Origin: Gammaproteobacteria bacterium
GTDB lineage: Bacteria; Pseudomonadota; Gammaproteobacteria; HTCC5015
NCBI GenBank assembly: GCA_026004975.1
Contig: BPKE01000002.1
Coordinates: forward strand, 62,001-126,000
Direction: 5' to 3'
DNA: 64,000 bases
The notes under the pieces: generated by a model
Seen by the model: only the letters and a program-made list of their open reading frames with translations
What the model was told of the DNA's origin: nothing
The model's database searches: none
Part shown: piece after piece, positions 1 to 10,744 of the stretch
Numbering within the stretch: the stretch's first letter is position 1
Layout: each line of letters begins with the position of its first letter
Translations under genes and position numbers: made by a program

Positions 1-369
1 CGGCCCGTCGGGGCCGCTGCCGCGCTCGAGCACCTCGAGCCGCGCACCGGCGAGTTCACCGCCGTCGCGGCCGCCGTCCTCCAACTCGATCTCCCAGCGC
101 CAGCACGCCGGCCCCGCCCGCTCCGGCAGGACGATCTCCACCGCCGGCGGCCAGTGCTCGTGAAGCACGGCGGCGGGCGGCACGCCGGGGGTGAAGCGCC
201 GCCGCACGAGCTCGGCGGCCAGGGCCGCCGGCTCGGTCGGAAAACCGAGGGCCTCGACCAGGGCGCGCAGGGTTTCGTCGGCGGTGGGATGGAAGACGCC
301 GCGATAATCCGTGAAACCCAGCTCGATGCCGAGTTCGGCGGCGTGCTCGCGCAACGCGGCGGCGTCCAC
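1..369 (-). CDS. malQ: 4-alpha-glucanotransferase, N-terminal part (runs off the window)
   Basis: This is the first 123 codons of an amylomaltase, which transfers alpha-1,4-glucan segments between maltodextrins in the cytoplasm. The visible part has the family's N-terminal pattern: a leading helix with ELGIELGFTDYRG, then ADETLRALVEALGFP, then a beta-rich stretch. The catalytic GH77 barrel lies beyond the window edge. I chose the GTG at 369 because a GAGG sits seven bases upstream; a TTG two codons earlier overlaps the glgX stop and is less likely. It follows glgX by two bases, so the two are surely co-transcribed. Glycogen debranching next to dextrin disproportionation fits a shared role in glycogen breakdown. 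The call rests on N-terminal resemblance only. Confidence 0.72.
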   Translation of the reverse strand, partial: MDAAALREHAAELGIELGFTDYRGVFHPTADETLRALVEALGFPTEPAALAAELVRRRFTPGVPPAAVLHEHWPPAVEIVLPERAGPACWRWEIELEDGGRDGGELAGARLEVLERGSGPDGP

Positions 370-371
370 GG

Positions 372-2450
372 TCAAGCCTCGCGCTCGCACACGGCCAGCA
401 GCAGGCTGCGCCCTTCGAGGGTGCGCGTCGCGCCGGGCGCCAGGGGCGGGGCGCCGCGCTCGGGCCACAGCGCGGTGTCGAGCAGCACCCGCCAGGCGGC
501 GCCGCCCGGCGCCGCCGGCACGGTCATGCGCTGGGGCCGCTCGCCGGCGTTGCAGGCCAGCAGCACGTGTTCCCCCCGGCCGGAGGGGTCGGCCAGTTGC
601 ATGCCCAGGAAGCGCGCTTCGGCCCGGTCCCAGTCGGCCCGGCGCATCGGCCGGCCGTCGGGCCGCAGCCACTCCACGTCGCGACAGCCCAGCTCCGGCA
701 GCAGGCGGCCTTCGAGGAAGGCGAGCCGGCGCAGCGCGGCGTAGCGCTTGCGCAGGCCGATCACTTCGCAGGTGAAGGCGAACAGGGCCTCGGCCTCCGG
801 TTTCGGCGACCAGTCGAGCCAGGCCAGCGCGTTGTCCTGGCACCAGGCGTTGTTGTTGCCGCCCTGGCTGCGATCGAGTTCATCGCCGGCGAGCAGCATC
901 GGCACGCCCAGGGAACAGAACAGGCTGGCGAGGAAGTTGCGCTGTTGGCGCGCGCGCACGGCCCGGACGGCGGGATCGTCGGTCTCGCCTTCGACGCCGT
1001 AATTGGCGCTGTGGTTCTCGTGGTGGCCGTCGCGGTTGTCTTCGCCGTTGGCCTCGTTGTGCTTGTGGCTGTAACTGACCAGGTCGTGCAGGGTGAAGCC
1101 GTCGTGGGCGGTGATGAAGTTGATGGACGCCCCGGCGTCCCGGCCGGAAGGCGCGAAGACGTCGGCCGAGCCGCTCAGGCGCCGGGCCAATTCCGGGACC
1201 ATGCCCGGATCGCCGCGCCAGTAACGCCGCAGGCCGTCGCGGTAACGGTCGTTCCACTCCGACCAGGGCTTGGGGAAGCCGCCCAGCCGATAGCCGTCCG
1301 GCCCCAGGTCCCAGGGCTCGGCGATCAACTTGCAACGCGACAGCACCGGGTCGGCGGCGAGCGCGCGGAAAAACGGCCCGTCGGGCTCGAAGGCGGTCTC
1401 GCCGCGCCCGACGCTGACGGCCAGGTCGAAGCGGAAACCGTCGACGCCGAGCACCTCGGCCCAGTGGCGCAGGGCCGCCAGCGCCCAGGCCCGCACCCAG
1501 GGGTGGCCGAAATCGAGCGTGTTGCCGCAGCCGGTGAAGTCGAGATAGCGGGCGCGGTCGGCGGGATCGAGGCGGTAATAGGTGGCGTTGTCCACGCCGC
1601 GCAACGACAGCGCCGGCCCCATGGCATCGCCTTCGCCGCTGTGGTTGAAGACCACGTCCACGATCACTTCCAGCCCGGCCTGGTGCAGGCCGTCGACCAT
1701 CTCGCGGAACTCCCGCAAGGCGTCCTCGCGCGCGAAACGCGGGTCCGGCGCCCAGAAGGCGATCGGGTCGTAGCCCCAGTAATTGCTCAAGCCTTTGCGC
1801 TGCAGCCACTCGGGCGTCAGCCGCACGGCGCAGGGCATCAGTTCGAGGGTGGTGACGCCCAGGCGCCGGAAATGTTCGAGCACGGCCGGCGCGATCAGGC
1901 CGCGGTAACGGCCGCGGTCGGCCTCCGGCACGCCCGGATGGCGCTGGGTGAACCCTTTGACGTGCAGCTCGTAGACGATCGTGTCCGCGAGCGGCACCGC
2001 CGGCCGCGGCGGCTCCGTCGCCGGACGCGGATCGGCGACGACCCGCGAGCGCGGCACGAAGGGCGCGTTGTCGCGCGCGTCGGGCCGCGCCGGGTCGTCC
2101 GGATCGTAGGGATACACCGCCGGACACCATTCGATCCCGCCGGTGACCGCCCGGGCGCAGGGATCCAGCATCAGCTTGTTCGGGTTGAAGCGGTGGCCCT
2201 CCTGCGGCGCCCAGGGACCGTGCACGCGCAGGCCGTAGTGCTCGCCGGGTCCGATGTCCGGAACCCGCGCGAACCAGAAACCCTCGCCCAGGGCCTGCAT
2301 CGGCACGCGCCGCTCGGGTTGCCGGCCGTCGGGGCCGAACAGGCACAGTTCGATGGCCTCGGCGTGGAGGCTGAAGACGCCGAACTCGACGCCGCCGGCG
2401 ACCGGGTTGGCGCCGGGCCGCCAGCCCGGCGGAAAGCGCAGCTCGCTCAT
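372..2450 (-). CDS. glgX: Glycogen debranching enzyme GlgX (GH13)
   Basis: A 692-residue GH13 enzyme that hydrolyses alpha-1,6 branch points of limit-dextrin glycogen. It opens with an isoamylase-type CBM48 domain (about residues 1-150, FPPGWRPGANPVAGGVEFGVFS). The barrel follows, with YELHVKGFT, the VVFNHS histidine motif, DGFRFDLA carrying the nucleophile, an acid glutamate in LIAEPWDLG, and the transition-state aspartate in NFITAHDGFTLHD. The length matches the family (about 660-700). The start ATG overlaps the end of glgB in an ATGA, indicating translational coupling. The WDLGPDGYRLGGFP stretch favours GlgX over a general isoamylase. Confidence 0.93.
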   Translation of the reverse strand: MSELRFPPGWRPGANPVAGGVEFGVFSLHAEAIELCLFGPDGRQPERRVPMQALGEGFWFARVPDIGPGEHYGLRVHGPWAPQEGHRFNPNKLMLDPCARAVTGGIEWCPAVYPYDPDDPARPDARDNAPFVPRSRVVADPRPATEPPRPAVPLADTIVYELHVKGFTQRHPGVPEADRGRYRGLIAPAVLEHFRRLGVTTLELMPCAVRLTPEWLQRKGLSNYWGYDPIAFWAPDPRFAREDALREFREMVDGLHQAGLEVIVDVVFNHSGEGDAMGPALSLRGVDNATYYRLDPADRARYLDFTGCGNTLDFGHPWVRAWALAALRHWAEVLGVDGFRFDLAVSVGRGETAFEPDGPFFRALAADPVLSRCKLIAEPWDLGPDGYRLGGFPKPWSEWNDRYRDGLRRYWRGDPGMVPELARRLSGSADVFAPSGRDAGASINFITAHDGFTLHDLVSYSHKHNEANGEDNRDGHHENHSANYGVEGETDDPAVRAVRARQQRNFLASLFCSLGVPMLLAGDELDRSQGGNNNAWCQDNALAWLDWSPKPEAEALFAFTCEVIGLRKRYAALRRLAFLEGRLLPELGCRDVEWLRPDGRPMRRADWDRAEARFLGMQLADPSGRGEHVLLACNAGERPQRMTVPAAPGGAAWRVLLDTALWPERGAPPLAPGATRTLEGRSLLLAVCEREA

Positions 2451-4666
2451 GAGTCGGATTCGGGCACGAGCACCAACACGCCGAGCGGCGGCAGGTCGAG
2501 CACCAGGCGCTGGTCGCGGCCGTGCCAGGGCACCGGCTCGGTCGGCACCCGGCTCTGGGTGTTGTAGCCGGCGCCGCCGAATTCGGGCGCATCCGAGTCG
2601 AACACCTTGCGCCAGACGCCCGGCAGCGGCGCGCCGATGGCGTAACCGCCGCGCGGCACGGGGGTGAAATTGCACACGAAGACGACCGGCGGCAAGCCGT
2701 CCTCGGGCTTGGCCCGCCGCAGGAAGCTGTAGACGCTGGCGTCGTGATCGTGCAGATCGATCCACTCGAAGGTGTAGGGATCCGTGTCGGCGCGGTACAA
2801 CTGCGGCAGCGAGGCATACAGGCGATTGAGCGCCTTGCAGAAGCGGTGCAGGCGCTGGTGGAACTCGTAGTTCAACTGGTGCCAGTTGAGGCTCTGGGCG
2901 TAGTTCCACTCCTCCCACTGCCCCCATTCGCTGCCCATGAACAGCAGCTTCTTGCCCGGGTGGCCCATCATGTAGGTCAGATACAGCCGATAGTTGGCGC
3001 ACTTCTGCCAGTCGTCGCCGGGCATCTTGGCGAGCAGGGCGCGCTTGCCGTGCACGACCTCGTCGTGCGAGATCGGCAGGATGTACTTCTCCGACCAGGC
3101 GTAGACGAGGGAGAACGTCAGCAGGTGGTGTTCGTAGCGCCGGTAGATCGGGTCGAGCTCGATGTAACGCAAGGTGTCGTTCATCCAGCCCATGTTCCAT
3201 TTCATGTTGAATCCCAAGCCGCCGAGGTAGGTCGGCTGGGTGACGCCGGGAAACGCGGTCGATTCCTCGGCCACCGACAGGATGCCCGGATGGTCGCGGA
3301 AGATCGCCTCGTTGCAACGCTTCAGGAAATCGATGGCTTCCAGGTTCTCGCGGCCGCCGTAACGGTTCGGCAGCCATTCGCCGGGGTTGCGGTCGTAGTC
3401 CAGATACAGCATCGACGCCACCGCGTCCACCCGCAGCCCGTCGATGTGGTAGTACTCGAGCCAGTAGAGCGCGTTGGCGACGAGGAAATTGCGCACCTCG
3501 TTGCGGCCGTAGTTGAACACCTTGGTGCCCCAACGGCGGTGTTCCCCGAGCCGCGGATCGGCGTGCTCGTAAAGGTGCGTGCCGTCGAAGTAGGCCAGGC
3601 CGTGCGCGTCGGTCGGGAAATGCCCCGGCACCCAGTCCATGATCACGCCGATGCCCGCCTGGTGGCAGCGGTCGACGAAATGCATGAAATCCTTGGGGGT
3701 GCCGTAGCGCGAGGTGGGCGCGAAATACCCGGTGACCTGGTAACCCCAGGAACCGTCGAAGGGGTGCTCGGCGATGCCCATGAGCTCGATGTGCGTGTAG
3801 CCCATCTCCTTGACGTAGGGGATGAGCTCGTCGGCGAGCTCGAGGTAGCTCAGGAAGCGGTCGCCGTCCGCCCGCCGCCAGGACCCGGGGTGCACCTCGT
3901 AGATGTTGATCGGTTGCTCGAAGACGTTGCGCGCGGCGCGCTCGGCCATCCACGCCGCGTCCCCCCAGCGGTAACCGTCCAGGTCGTAGACGATCGACGC
4001 GGTCTCCGGCCGCTTCTGCATGTAGACGCCGTAAGGGTCCGACTTGAGCAGCGTCACCCCGCTGCGCGAGCGGATTTCGTACTTGTACAAAGCGCCCTCG
4101 CCGACGCCCGGGATGAACAGTTCCCAGACCCCGGAGCTGCCCCGGACCTGCATCGGGTGCTTGCGCCCGTCCCAGTAATTGAAATCCCCGACGACGCTCA
4201 CCCGCTCGGCATTGGGCGCCCAGACTGCGAACAGGGTGCCTTCCACGCCGTCGATCGCGGTGGGATGCGCGCCGAGCTTGTGGTGGATGCGCAGGTGGTT
4301 GCCCTCGTTGAACAGATACAGGTCGAAATCGGACAACTGCGGGGAGAAATAATAGGGATCATGCTTGATCTCGCGGTTGCCGTCCTTGTAATCCACCACC
4401 AGGCGGTAGGGGCGCAACGTCTCCAGGGGCTCCAGATAGATCTCGAACAGACCGCCCTCGTGCAGGCGTTGTAGGGGGCGCGCCGCCTCGGCGCTCTCGC
4501 CTTCCCAGAACAAGGCCACGCGCTCGGCCTCGGGCTCGAACACGCGCACGACCCACTCGCGCAGACCGTGCTCGTTGACCAGAACGTGGAACCCCAGCAG
4601 GGAACGCGGCGCATGATGCCGCGCCTCCACCAGGCGCTGGATGTCGTCGGGGCTGAGTCGGCTCAT
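2447..4666 (-). CDS. glgB: 1,4-alpha-glucan branching enzyme (GH13_9)
   Basis: A 739-residue branching enzyme that creates alpha-1,6 branches in glycogen. The order is an N1 domain (1-125), a CBM48 domain (about 140-240) and the catalytic barrel. The nucleophile is Asp414 in GLRVDAV, the acid/base is the glutamate in LSVAEEST (about 467), and the third carboxylate is in [18 protein letters not shown] and the [15 protein letters not shown] loop are typical of bacterial GlgB with a full N-terminus. It lies nine bases after eda and overlaps glgX by four bases, so synthesis and degradation enzymes share one transcript. No glgA or glgC is in view. Confidence 0.95.
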   Translation of the reverse strand: MSRLSPDDIQRLVEARHHAPRSLLGFHVLVNEHGLREWVVRVFEPEAERVALFWEGESAEAARPLQRLHEGGLFEIYLEPLETLRPYRLVVDYKDGNREIKHDPYYFSPQLSDFDLYLFNEGNHLRIHHKLGAHPTAIDGVEGTLFAVWAPNAERVSVVGDFNYWDGRKHPMQVRGSSGVWELFIPGVGEGALYKYEIRSRSGVTLLKSDPYGVYMQKRPETASIVYDLDGYRWGDAAWMAERAARNVFEQPINIYEVHPGSWRRADGDRFLSYLELADELIPYVKEMGYTHIELMGIAEHPFDGSWGYQVTGYFAPTSRYGTPKDFMHFVDRCHQAGIGVIMDWVPGHFPTDAHGLAYFDGTHLYEHADPRLGEHRRWGTKVFNYGRNEVRNFLVANALYWLEYYHIDGLRVDAVASMLYLDYDRNPGEWLPNRYGGRENLEAIDFLKRCNEAIFRDHPGILSVAEESTAFPGVTQPTYLGGLGFNMKWNMGWMNDTLRYIELDPIYRRYEHHLLTFSLVYAWSEKYILPISHDEVVHGKRALLAKMPGDDWQKCANYRLYLTYMMGHPGKKLLFMGSEWGQWEEWNYAQSLNWHQLNYEFHQRLHRFCKALNRLYASLPQLYRADTDPYTFEWIDLHDHDASVYSFLRRAKPEDGLPPVVFVCNFTPVPRGGYAIGAPLPGVWRKVFDSDAPEFGGAGYNTQSRVPTEPVPWHGRDQRLVLDLPPLGVLVLVPESDS

Positions 4667-4675
4667 GGCGGAGGC

Positions 4676-5308
4676 TCAGCCGGCGAGCGCCGCCAGCGCG
4701 GCGCGCGCCTGCGCCGTCACGGCGGCGTAATCCCCGGTCGCCAGGCGGTCGGCGGGCACCACCCAGGAACCGCCGACGCACAACACGTTGGGCAGCGCGA
4801 GGTAGGCCGGCGCATTGTGGCCGGCGATGCCGCCGGTCGGACAGAAACGCAACTGCGGGAACGGCCCGTGGAAGGCCTTGAGCATGGCGACGCCGCCGGC
4901 CGGCTCGGCCGGGAAGAACTTGAACGTGTCCAGGCCGTGTTCGAGCCCGTGCATGAGCTCGCCCGCGGTCTGCACGCCCGGCAACCACGGCACGCCCGCC
5001 TCCGCCGCGGCCTCGGCCAGACGCGGGCTCAGGCCGGGACTGACCAGGAAACGGGCGCCGGCGGCGACGGCGCGCCGCAACTGCGCGGCGTCGACCACCG
5101 TGCCGGCGCCGACCACCGCACCTTCGACCTCGCCGGCGATGCGGGCGATGGCGTCGAAGGCCGCGGCGGTGCGCAGGGTGATTTCCAGGTTGACCAGGCC
5201 CGCCTCCACCAGCGCACGGGCCAACGGCACGGCGGCGGCGGCGTCCTCGATGACAATCACCGGCAGGATGGGGCAGCGTTTCAGCAACTCACGCAGTTCG
5301 GCGCTCAT
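4676..5308 (-). CDS. eda: KDPG aldolase (2-dehydro-3-deoxy-phosphogluconate aldolase)
   Basis: A 210-residue class I aldolase that splits 2-keto-3-deoxy-6-phosphogluconate into pyruvate and glyceraldehyde 3-phosphate, the last step of the Entner-Doudoroff route. The catalytic glutamate is in NLEITLRT (Glu42), and the Schiff-base lysine is Lys130 in DTFKFFPAE. The phosphate-binding FCPTGGI and the GVQTAGE loop are present. It lies 12 bases after glk and nine before glgB. The same enzyme would also complete uronate catabolism from the island at 28-45 kb, because that island holds no aldolase of its own. Confidence 0.95.
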   Translation of the reverse strand: MSAELRELLKRCPILPVIVIEDAAAAVPLARALVEAGLVNLEITLRTAAAFDAIARIAGEVEGAVVGAGTVVDAAQLRRAVAAGARFLVSPGLSPRLAEAAAEAGVPWLPGVQTAGELMHGLEHGLDTFKFFPAEPAGGVAMLKAFHGPFPQLRFCPTGGIAGHNAPAYLALPNVLCVGGSWVVPADRLATGDYAAVTAQARAALAALAG

Positions 5309-5320
5309 GGACGGTCTCTC

Positions 5321-6316
5321 TCAGGACGGGACGGTGTGGCGCGCGCGCAGGCAGGCGGCCGCGCCGCGCAGGCCGGGTTCCTCGGCGAGGATCAAGCGGG
5401 TGGGAATGGCGGCGACGTAGTCGCGAAAGCGCCCCTTGTCTTCGAAGCGCGCCCGGAAGGCGCTGTCACGGAAGAACGCCGGGAAACGCGGCACGATGCC
5501 GCCGGCGATGTACACCCCGCCACGCGCGCCGTAGATCAAGGCGAGATCGCCGGCCAGGCTGCCGAGCAGGCCGCAGAAACGCTCCAGCGCCGCCACGCAA
5601 TCGGGGTCCGTCCCCTCGAGCGCAGCGGCGCTGACCTCGGCCGCGCTGCGCGGCGCCGGGCTGCGGCCCGCCCGTTCCGCCAGCCCCGCGTAGAGGGCTT
5701 CCAGGCCGGGACCGCTGACCAGGCGTTCCCAGGAAACGCGGCCGTGGCGCGCGCGCAGGCGGGCCCACAAGGCCGTTTCGACCTCGTCGCTGGGTGCGAA
5801 GCCGGCATGGCCGCCTTCGCTCTCGAGCACCGTGATGCCCTGGCCGGTGGGCAGGAAGGCGGCCACGCCGAGCCCGGTGCCGGGCCCGACGACGGCCACC
5901 GGCGCGCCCGGCTGCGGCCGGCCGCCGCCGACGGCAAGCGTTTCGTCGTCGCCCAGACCGGGCACCGCCCAGCAGACGGCACCAAAATCGTTGATCAATT
6001 CCAGGCGCTCCAGGCCCAGAGCGGCGGCGACCTCGGCGAGCGCGAACGACCAGGGGTTGTTGGTCATGCACAAGCGCTCACCGCCGACCGGCCCGGCGAC
6101 CGCCCAGACGGCGGCGACCGGCGCCGGCCCCTCCCAGGCGATTTCGCGCAGATAGTGCCGCACGGCCTCCACCGGGCCCGGGAAGTCGGCGCAGCGCAGC
6201 GACAACGGCCGCCACAACGCCGGCGCACCGGCCAAGGGCGTCAAAGCAAAACGGGCGTTGGTGCCGCCGATGTCGGCGACCAGCCCGACCGGCCCGGCTT
6301 CGATCTCGTCGTTCAT
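5321..6316 (-). CDS. glk: Glucokinase
   Basis: A 331-residue ROK-unrelated bacterial glucokinase (Pfam Glucokinase type) that phosphorylates glucose with ATP. The phosphate-binding loop is [13 protein letters not shown] at the N-terminus. The glucose site shows [12 protein letters not shown], and a second nucleotide motif is [11 protein letters not shown] near the C-terminus. The length matches E. coli Glk (321). The start at 6316 gives an ATGA overlap with the edd stop; in-frame codons further upstream would run into edd. It feeds glucose, including that from glycogen and maltodextrin, into the adjacent zwf-pgl-edd-eda pathway. Confidence 0.92.
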   Translation of the reverse strand: MNDEIEAGPVGLVADIGGTNARFALTPLAGAPALWRPLSLRCADFPGPVEAVRHYLREIAWEGPAPVAAVWAVAGPVGGERLCMTNNPWSFALAEVAAALGLERLELINDFGAVCWAVPGLGDDETLAVGGGRPQPGAPVAVVGPGTGLGVAAFLPTGQGITVLESEGGHAGFAPSDEVETALWARLRARHGRVSWERLVSGPGLEALYAGLAERAGRSPAPRSAAEVSAAALEGTDPDCVAALERFCGLLGSLAGDLALIYGARGGVYIAGGIVPRFPAFFRDSAFRARFEDKGRFRDYVAAIPTRLILAEEPGLRGAAACLRARHTVPS

Positions 6317-8163
6317 CGTTCTTCTTCTCTGGAATCGGCCATGTCGTCGTGGAAAAACACGGTGGCGCCGTGCTCGGCGTCGGACACGGCGCGCCGCATG
6401 TGCGCGAACAGCTCGCGTCCCAGGCCCGGCGCATCCAGACGGGCCGGCCGCGGCGCCGGGCGGCGGGCGGCCCATTCGGTCGGCTCGACACGCGCTTCGA
6501 GCACGCCGCGCTCGGCGTCCACCAGCACGATGTCCCCGTCACGCAGCTTGGCGATCGGGCCGCCGTCGGCCGCCTCCGGAACGAGGTGGATGGCCGCCGG
6601 CACGCGCCCGGAGGCGCCGGACATGCGGCCGTCGGTGACCAGCGCGACGCGCCGTCCCCGGTCCTGGGCGACGGTCAGATGGGGCGTGAGCTTGTGCAGC
6701 TCCGGCATGCCGTTGGCCTTGGGCCCCTGGAAGCGCACCACCGCGACCACGTCCTGGTCCAGCTCGCCGCGCTCGAAGGCCTGGGCCAGGGCATCCTGGT
6801 CCTCGAAGATGCGCGCCGGTGCCTCGACGACGCGGTGACGCGGCGCGACCGACGACACCTTGATCACCGCCCGACCGAGATTGCCCTGCAAGAGGCGCAG
6901 GCCGCCCTCGGCATCGAAGGGATCGTCCAGCGGGCGGACGATGTCCCGGTCGAGGCTGCGCGTCGGTCCGTCGCGCCACACCAGCCGCTCCCCGTCGAGG
7001 AAGGGCTCGCGACGGTAGGCGGCCAGACCCTCCCCGGCGACGGTGTACACGTCCGCGTGCAGCAAGCCGCCGTCCAGCAACTGGCCGATGACGAACGCCA
7101 GGCCGCCGGCGGCGTGGAATTGATTGACGTCCGCTTCGCCGTTCGGGTACACCCGCGCCAACAGCGGCACGACCTTCGACAGCGCCGCGAAATCGTCCCA
7201 GTCGACGACGAGGCCGGCCGCCCGGGCCACGGCCACCAGGTGGATGGTGTGGTTGGTCGAACCGCCGGTGGCGAGCAGGCCGACGATGCCGTTGACCAGC
7301 GCCCGGGCATCGAGCACCTCGCCCAGCGGCGTGTACCGATCGCCGAGCGCCGTCAGGCCGGTGACCCGCTGGGCCGCGGCGCGCGTGAGCGCCTCGCGCA
7401 AGGGCGTGCCGGGATTGACGAAGGCCGCCCCGGGCAAGTGCAGGCCCATGATCTCCATCAACATCTGGTTCGAATTGGCCGTGCCGTAGAAGGTGCAGGT
7501 CCCCGGCCCGTGATACGCGGCCATCTCGGCTTCGAGCAGCGCCTCGCGCCCCACCTTGCCCTGCGCGAACAGCTTGCGCACCCGTGATTTTTCCTCGTTC
7601 GGCAGGCCGCTGGTCATCGGCCCGGCCGGCACGAAGATCACCGGCAGATGCCCGAAACGCAGCGCGCCGATCAGCAAGCCGGGCACGATCTTGTCGCACA
7701 CCCCGAGACACAAGGCGCCGTCGAACATGTTGTGCGACAAGGCGATCGCCGTGGACATGGCGATCACCTCCCGGCTGAACAGGCTCAACTCCATGCCGGG
7801 CTGACCCTGGGTCACCCCGTCGCACATCGCCGGCACCCCGCCGGCCACCTGCGCCGTGCAACCCACCTCGCGCACCGCGGCGCGGATGCGTTCCGGGTAG
7901 TGCTCGTAGGGCTGGTGCGCCGACAACATGTCGTTGTAGGCCGTCACGATGGCGATGTTGGGCGCCCGCAAATCGCGCAGCCGCGCCTTGTCTTCGGCGA
8001 GCGCGGCGGCCAGGCCGTGCGCCAGGTTGCCGCAGGACAGCCGCGCACGGTGCGGGCTGCGCGCCGCCCATTCGCGCCACAGCGCCTCGTAGGCCGCGCG
8101 CGACTTAGCGCTGCGCTGGGCGATGCGTTCGGTGACCTCGGCGACGACGGGATGAACGGCCAT
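6313..8163 (-). CDS. edd: 6-phosphogluconate dehydratase
   Basis: A 616-residue IlvD/Edd-family dehydratase that converts 6-phosphogluconate to KDPG using a 4Fe-4S cluster. Diagnostic stretches are [22 protein letters not shown], the cluster cysteines in [12 protein letters not shown] and [11 protein letters not shown], the glycine-rich [12 protein letters not shown], and the C-terminal [17 protein letters not shown] chose the ATG at 8163: a longer reading adds 28 low-complexity residues that belong to the downstream end of pgl. E. coli Edd is 603 residues. It overlaps glk by four bases and follows pgl by ten. Confidence 0.95.
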   Translation of the reverse strand: MAVHPVVAEVTERIAQRSAKSRAAYEALWREWAARSPHRARLSCGNLAHGLAAALAEDKARLRDLRAPNIAIVTAYNDMLSAHQPYEHYPERIRAAVREVGCTAQVAGGVPAMCDGVTQGQPGMELSLFSREVIAMSTAIALSHNMFDGALCLGVCDKIVPGLLIGALRFGHLPVIFVPAGPMTSGLPNEEKSRVRKLFAQGKVGREALLEAEMAAYHGPGTCTFYGTANSNQMLMEIMGLHLPGAAFVNPGTPLREALTRAAAQRVTGLTALGDRYTPLGEVLDARALVNGIVGLLATGGSTNHTIHLVAVARAAGLVVDWDDFAALSKVVPLLARVYPNGEADVNQFHAAGGLAFVIGQLLDGGLLHADVYTVAGEGLAAYRREPFLDGERLVWRDGPTRSLDRDIVRPLDDPFDAEGGLRLLQGNLGRAVIKVSSVAPRHRVVEAPARIFEDQDALAQAFERGELDQDVVAVVRFQGPKANGMPELHKLTPHLTVAQDRGRRVALVTDGRMSGASGRVPAAIHLVPEAADGGPIAKLRDGDIVLVDAERGVLEARVEPTEWAARRPAPRPARLDAPGLGRELFAHMRRAVSDAEHGATVFFHDDMADSREEER

Positions 8164-8173
8164 GGCCAGGACC

Positions 8174-8893
8174 TCAATCGGCGGTGTGAACGTGCAAGGG
8201 CGGCCCCTCGGCGCCGAGCAATGCCGCCACCGGCCAGCGCCGCGCATCCGGCTCGCGACGGATCCGCTCGAACAAGGCGCGTTTGGCCGCCCCCGTGAAC
8301 AACAGCACCAGCAGCCGGCTGTCGAACAGACGGGCCAGCCCCAGACTCATGCGCGGATGCGGCGCGTTGGCCGGCAAGGGCTCCGGGTGCACGGCGAAGA
8401 CCGCCTGGGACCCCGGCAGGGACAGCGCCGCTTCGAGCTCCGGCGCACCGGGAAAGAGCGAAGCCGTGTGACCGTCCTCGCCCATCCCGAGCACCACGAC
8501 GTCGAACGGCCCGGCGAACGCCTCGCGCAGGCGGGCGTCCACCACCGCCTCGGCGGCTTCGGGTGCCGGCTGCGGCGCGTACAAGGGCACGAAAGACGCC
8601 GCCGCGGCCGGCCCCACGAGCAGATGCCGGCGCACCAACCCTTCGTTGCTGTGCGGGTGGGCCGGGTCCACCCAGCGCTCGTCCGCCAGCGTCACCGTCA
8701 CCGCCTCCCAAGGCAAGGCCTGGGCCGCGAGGCGCTCGTACATCGGCACCGGCGAAGAACCGCCCGACACCACCAGGCTTGCGCGACCGCGGGCCGCGAC
8801 CGCCTCGCGCAAGCGCGCCGCGATGTCCCCGGCCACGCGCTCGGCCAGCGCCGCCCGGTCCGGGTGCACCTGCAAAACGATGCGTTCACTCAT
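8174..8893 (-). CDS. pgl: 6-phosphogluconolactonase
   Basis: A 239-residue DevB/Pgl-type lactonase that hydrolyses 6-phosphogluconolactone, linking Zwf to Edd. Seen motifs are [36 protein letters not shown] and [16 protein letters not shown], all characteristic of the family. I prefer the start MSERIV at 8893, which overlaps the end of zwf as ATGAGTGA. An in-frame ATG five codons upstream (8908) is possible but has no better ribosome site. Confidence 0.93.
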   Translation of the reverse strand: MSERIVLQVHPDRAALAERVAGDIAARLREAVAARGRASLVVSGGSSPVPMYERLAAQALPWEAVTVTLADERWVDPAHPHSNEGLVRRHLLVGPAAAASFVPLYAPQPAPEAAEAVVDARLREAFAGPFDVVVLGMGEDGHTASLFPGAPELEAALSLPGSQAVFAVHPEPLPANAPHPRMSLGLARLFDSRLLVLLFTGAAKRALFERIRREPDARRWPVAALLGAEGPPLHVHTAD

Positions 8894-10376
8894 GCCAACT
8901 GTGTCCATAACGTTCGGCGAGCGCGATGGCCGCCGAGGGCCCCCAACTGCCGGCGGGATACGGCTTGGGCGCCTCGCCGCTTTCCCGCCAGGCCTCCAGG
9001 ATGCCGTCCGTCCAGCTCCAGGCGGCCTCCACCTCGTCGCGGCGCACGAACAAGGTGTTGTCGCCGCGGACGATGTCCAGGAACAGCCGCTCGTAGGCGA
9101 TCCGCCGCCGCACCTTCTTGTGCGCCTCGGTCAGGCTCAAGTTGAGCTCCTCCTCGCGCAGCTTGAACCCGCGGTCCTCCAACCCCGGCACCTTGTTCAT
9201 CAAGGTCAAGCGGATCGTTTCCTCCGGCTGCAGGCGGACGATCAACTTGTTGGGTTCGAGCGGCGGCGCCCCGGCGCTCGCGAAAATCGAATGCGGCACC
9301 GCCCGGAACTGGATGTACACCTCGGTCTGCCGACGCGGCAGCCGTTTGCCCGTCCGCAGATAGAACGGCACCCCCGCCCAGCGCCAATTGTCCACGTGCG
9401 CACGCAGGGCCACGAAGGTCTCCGTGCGGCTGTCGGGCGCGACGCCCTCCTCTTCCAGGTACCCCGGCACCGCTTGGCCGTCCGCCACCCCGCGCGTGTA
9501 CTGGCCGCGCACCGTGTCGCGCAGTGCCTGCGCGCCGCGCAAGGGGCGCAAGGAACGCAACACCTTGACCTTCTCGTTGCGCACCGCGTCCGCGGCGAGA
9601 TCGCTGGGCGGCTCCATGGCGATCAAGCACAGCAGTTGCAACATGTGGTTCTGCACCATGTCGCGCAGCGCGCCCGAACCGTCGTAGTACGAACGCCGCC
9701 CCTCGATGCCGACCGTCTCGGCCACCGTGATCTGCACCTGCTCGATGTGCCGGCCGTTCCACATCGGCTCGAACAAGGTGTTGGCGAAACGCAGGGCGAG
9801 AATGTTCTGGACCGTCTCCTTGCCCAGGTAATGATCGACGCGGAAAACCCGCTCTTCGCTGAAAATCTCCGCGACCGCGTCGTTGATCCGGCGGGCGCTC
9901 TCCAGCGAATCGCCGATCGGCTTCTCCAGGACCAGCCGGGCCGGCCCGGCGGTCAGTCCGGCCGCCTGCAACCGCTGGCAGATCGTCGCGTAGAGTCCCG
10001 GCGACGTCGACAAATAAAACACCCGGTCGCGGTCCGGCGCCTGGCCCAGCCGCGCCGCCAGCGCCGAAAAATCCTCCGCAGTGTTCGCGTCCACGCGCTG
10101 GTAACCGAGCCGCGCTGCGAAGCGCGCCCACACGGCCTCGTCCCAGAACGCCTCCCCGACCCGCGCCCGCACCCATTCGCGCACCCGCGCCCGCCAACCC
10201 TCGTCGTCGAGCGCGCTGCGCGCCGCGCCGATGATCGCCACCTGCTCGGGCAGACGCCTGTCGTGATCCAGGAAATACAACGCCGGCAGCAGCATGCGCG
10301 CCGCCAGGTCGCCGGTGGCGCCGAAAATCACCAGATCGCAGCGCGCCGCGCCGACATCGAAGCGGGACGAAGTCAT
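8886..10376 (-). CDS. zwf: Glucose-6-phosphate 1-dehydrogenase
   Basis: A 496-residue NADP-dependent enzyme that oxidises glucose 6-phosphate and commits carbon to the Entner-Doudoroff path. The Rossmann start DLVIFGATGDLAARMLLPALY, the substrate motif FRVDHYLGKETVQN, EKPIGDSLESAR and the C-terminal PYPAGSWGP are all in place. The length is typical (about 490). Thirty-two bases separate it from the DUF1820 gene upstream, with no clear terminator. I looked for a HexR-like palindrome in front of it and saw none, so the promoter is probably further upstream. Confidence 0.96.
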   Translation of the reverse strand: MTSSRFDVGAARCDLVIFGATGDLAARMLLPALYFLDHDRRLPEQVAIIGAARSALDDEGWRARVREWVRARVGEAFWDEAVWARFAARLGYQRVDANTAEDFSALAARLGQAPDRDRVFYLSTSPGLYATICQRLQAAGLTAGPARLVLEKPIGDSLESARRINDAVAEIFSEERVFRVDHYLGKETVQNILALRFANTLFEPMWNGRHIEQVQITVAETVGIEGRRSYYDGSGALRDMVQNHMLQLLCLIAMEPPSDLAADAVRNEKVKVLRSLRPLRGAQALRDTVRGQYTRGVADGQAVPGYLEEEGVAPDSRTETFVALRAHVDNWRWAGVPFYLRTGKRLPRRQTEVYIQFRAVPHSIFASAGAPPLEPNKLIVRLQPEETIRLTLMNKVPGLEDRGFKLREEELNLSLTEAHKKVRRRIAYERLFLDIVRGDNTLFVRRDEVEAAWSWTDGILEAWRESGEAPKPYPAGSWGPSAAIALAERYGHSWHE

Positions 10377-10408
10377 TGGATCTCCTGAAGAAAAACCCGC
10401 AGCGCCGA

Positions 10409-10744
10409 TCAGTCGGTCTTCGGGGTGTACACCGGCGCCGTCGGCAGGGGTGCCACCTTGCCCCCCTCCAGCACGCTCACCTTCGCCACACCCTGCTTCT
10501 CGACGCGGTCGATGCGCAACACCGAATGCATCGGGATCAGCGTCTGCTGGACCCCCTCGAACTCACGCTTGAGGCGCTCCTGTGCGGGGTCCACGACCAC
10601 GCTGCCGGCCGTATCGAAGACCAGATCCTCGACCACGACGAAACCGTACAACTCGCCCTGGTAGACCTTTTTCGCGTACAGCTCGTAGACCTTGTCCCCG
10701 CCGACGAAGCGGATCCGGTAGAGCCCTTTGCTCGTTCGACTCAT
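10409..10744 (-). CDS. DUF1820 family protein
   Basis: A 111-residue soluble protein matching the DUF1820 pattern found in many gammaproteobacteria (YRIRFVGGDKVYELYAKKVYQGELYGFVVVEDLVF). Its function is unknown. The rest reads as a small beta-rich domain followed by a proline-rich tail (PLPTAPVYTPKTD). Its ATG overlaps the stop of the metallophosphoesterase gene by one base (TGATG), and zwf follows 32 bases later. I infer co-transcription with both, but no link to sugar metabolism can be read from its sequence. Confidence 0.8.
   Translation of the reverse strand: MSRTSKGLYRIRFVGGDKVYELYAKKVYQGELYGFVVVEDLVFDTAGSVVVDPAQERLKREFEGVQQTLIPMHSVLRIDRVEKQGVAKVSVLEGGKVAPLPTAPVYTPKTD

Noticed and set aside
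567-4474. Long open frames on the plus strand opposite glgX and glgB (about 650 residues each)
   Set aside because: They are mirror frames caused by high G+C. They lack recognisable domains, and the minus-strand products are clear full-length enzymes. The same applies to the long plus-strand frame leading into narK.
10377-10408. A HexR operator in front of zwf
   Set aside because: The 32-base gap has no TGTAnTTnAnTTACA-like palindrome.
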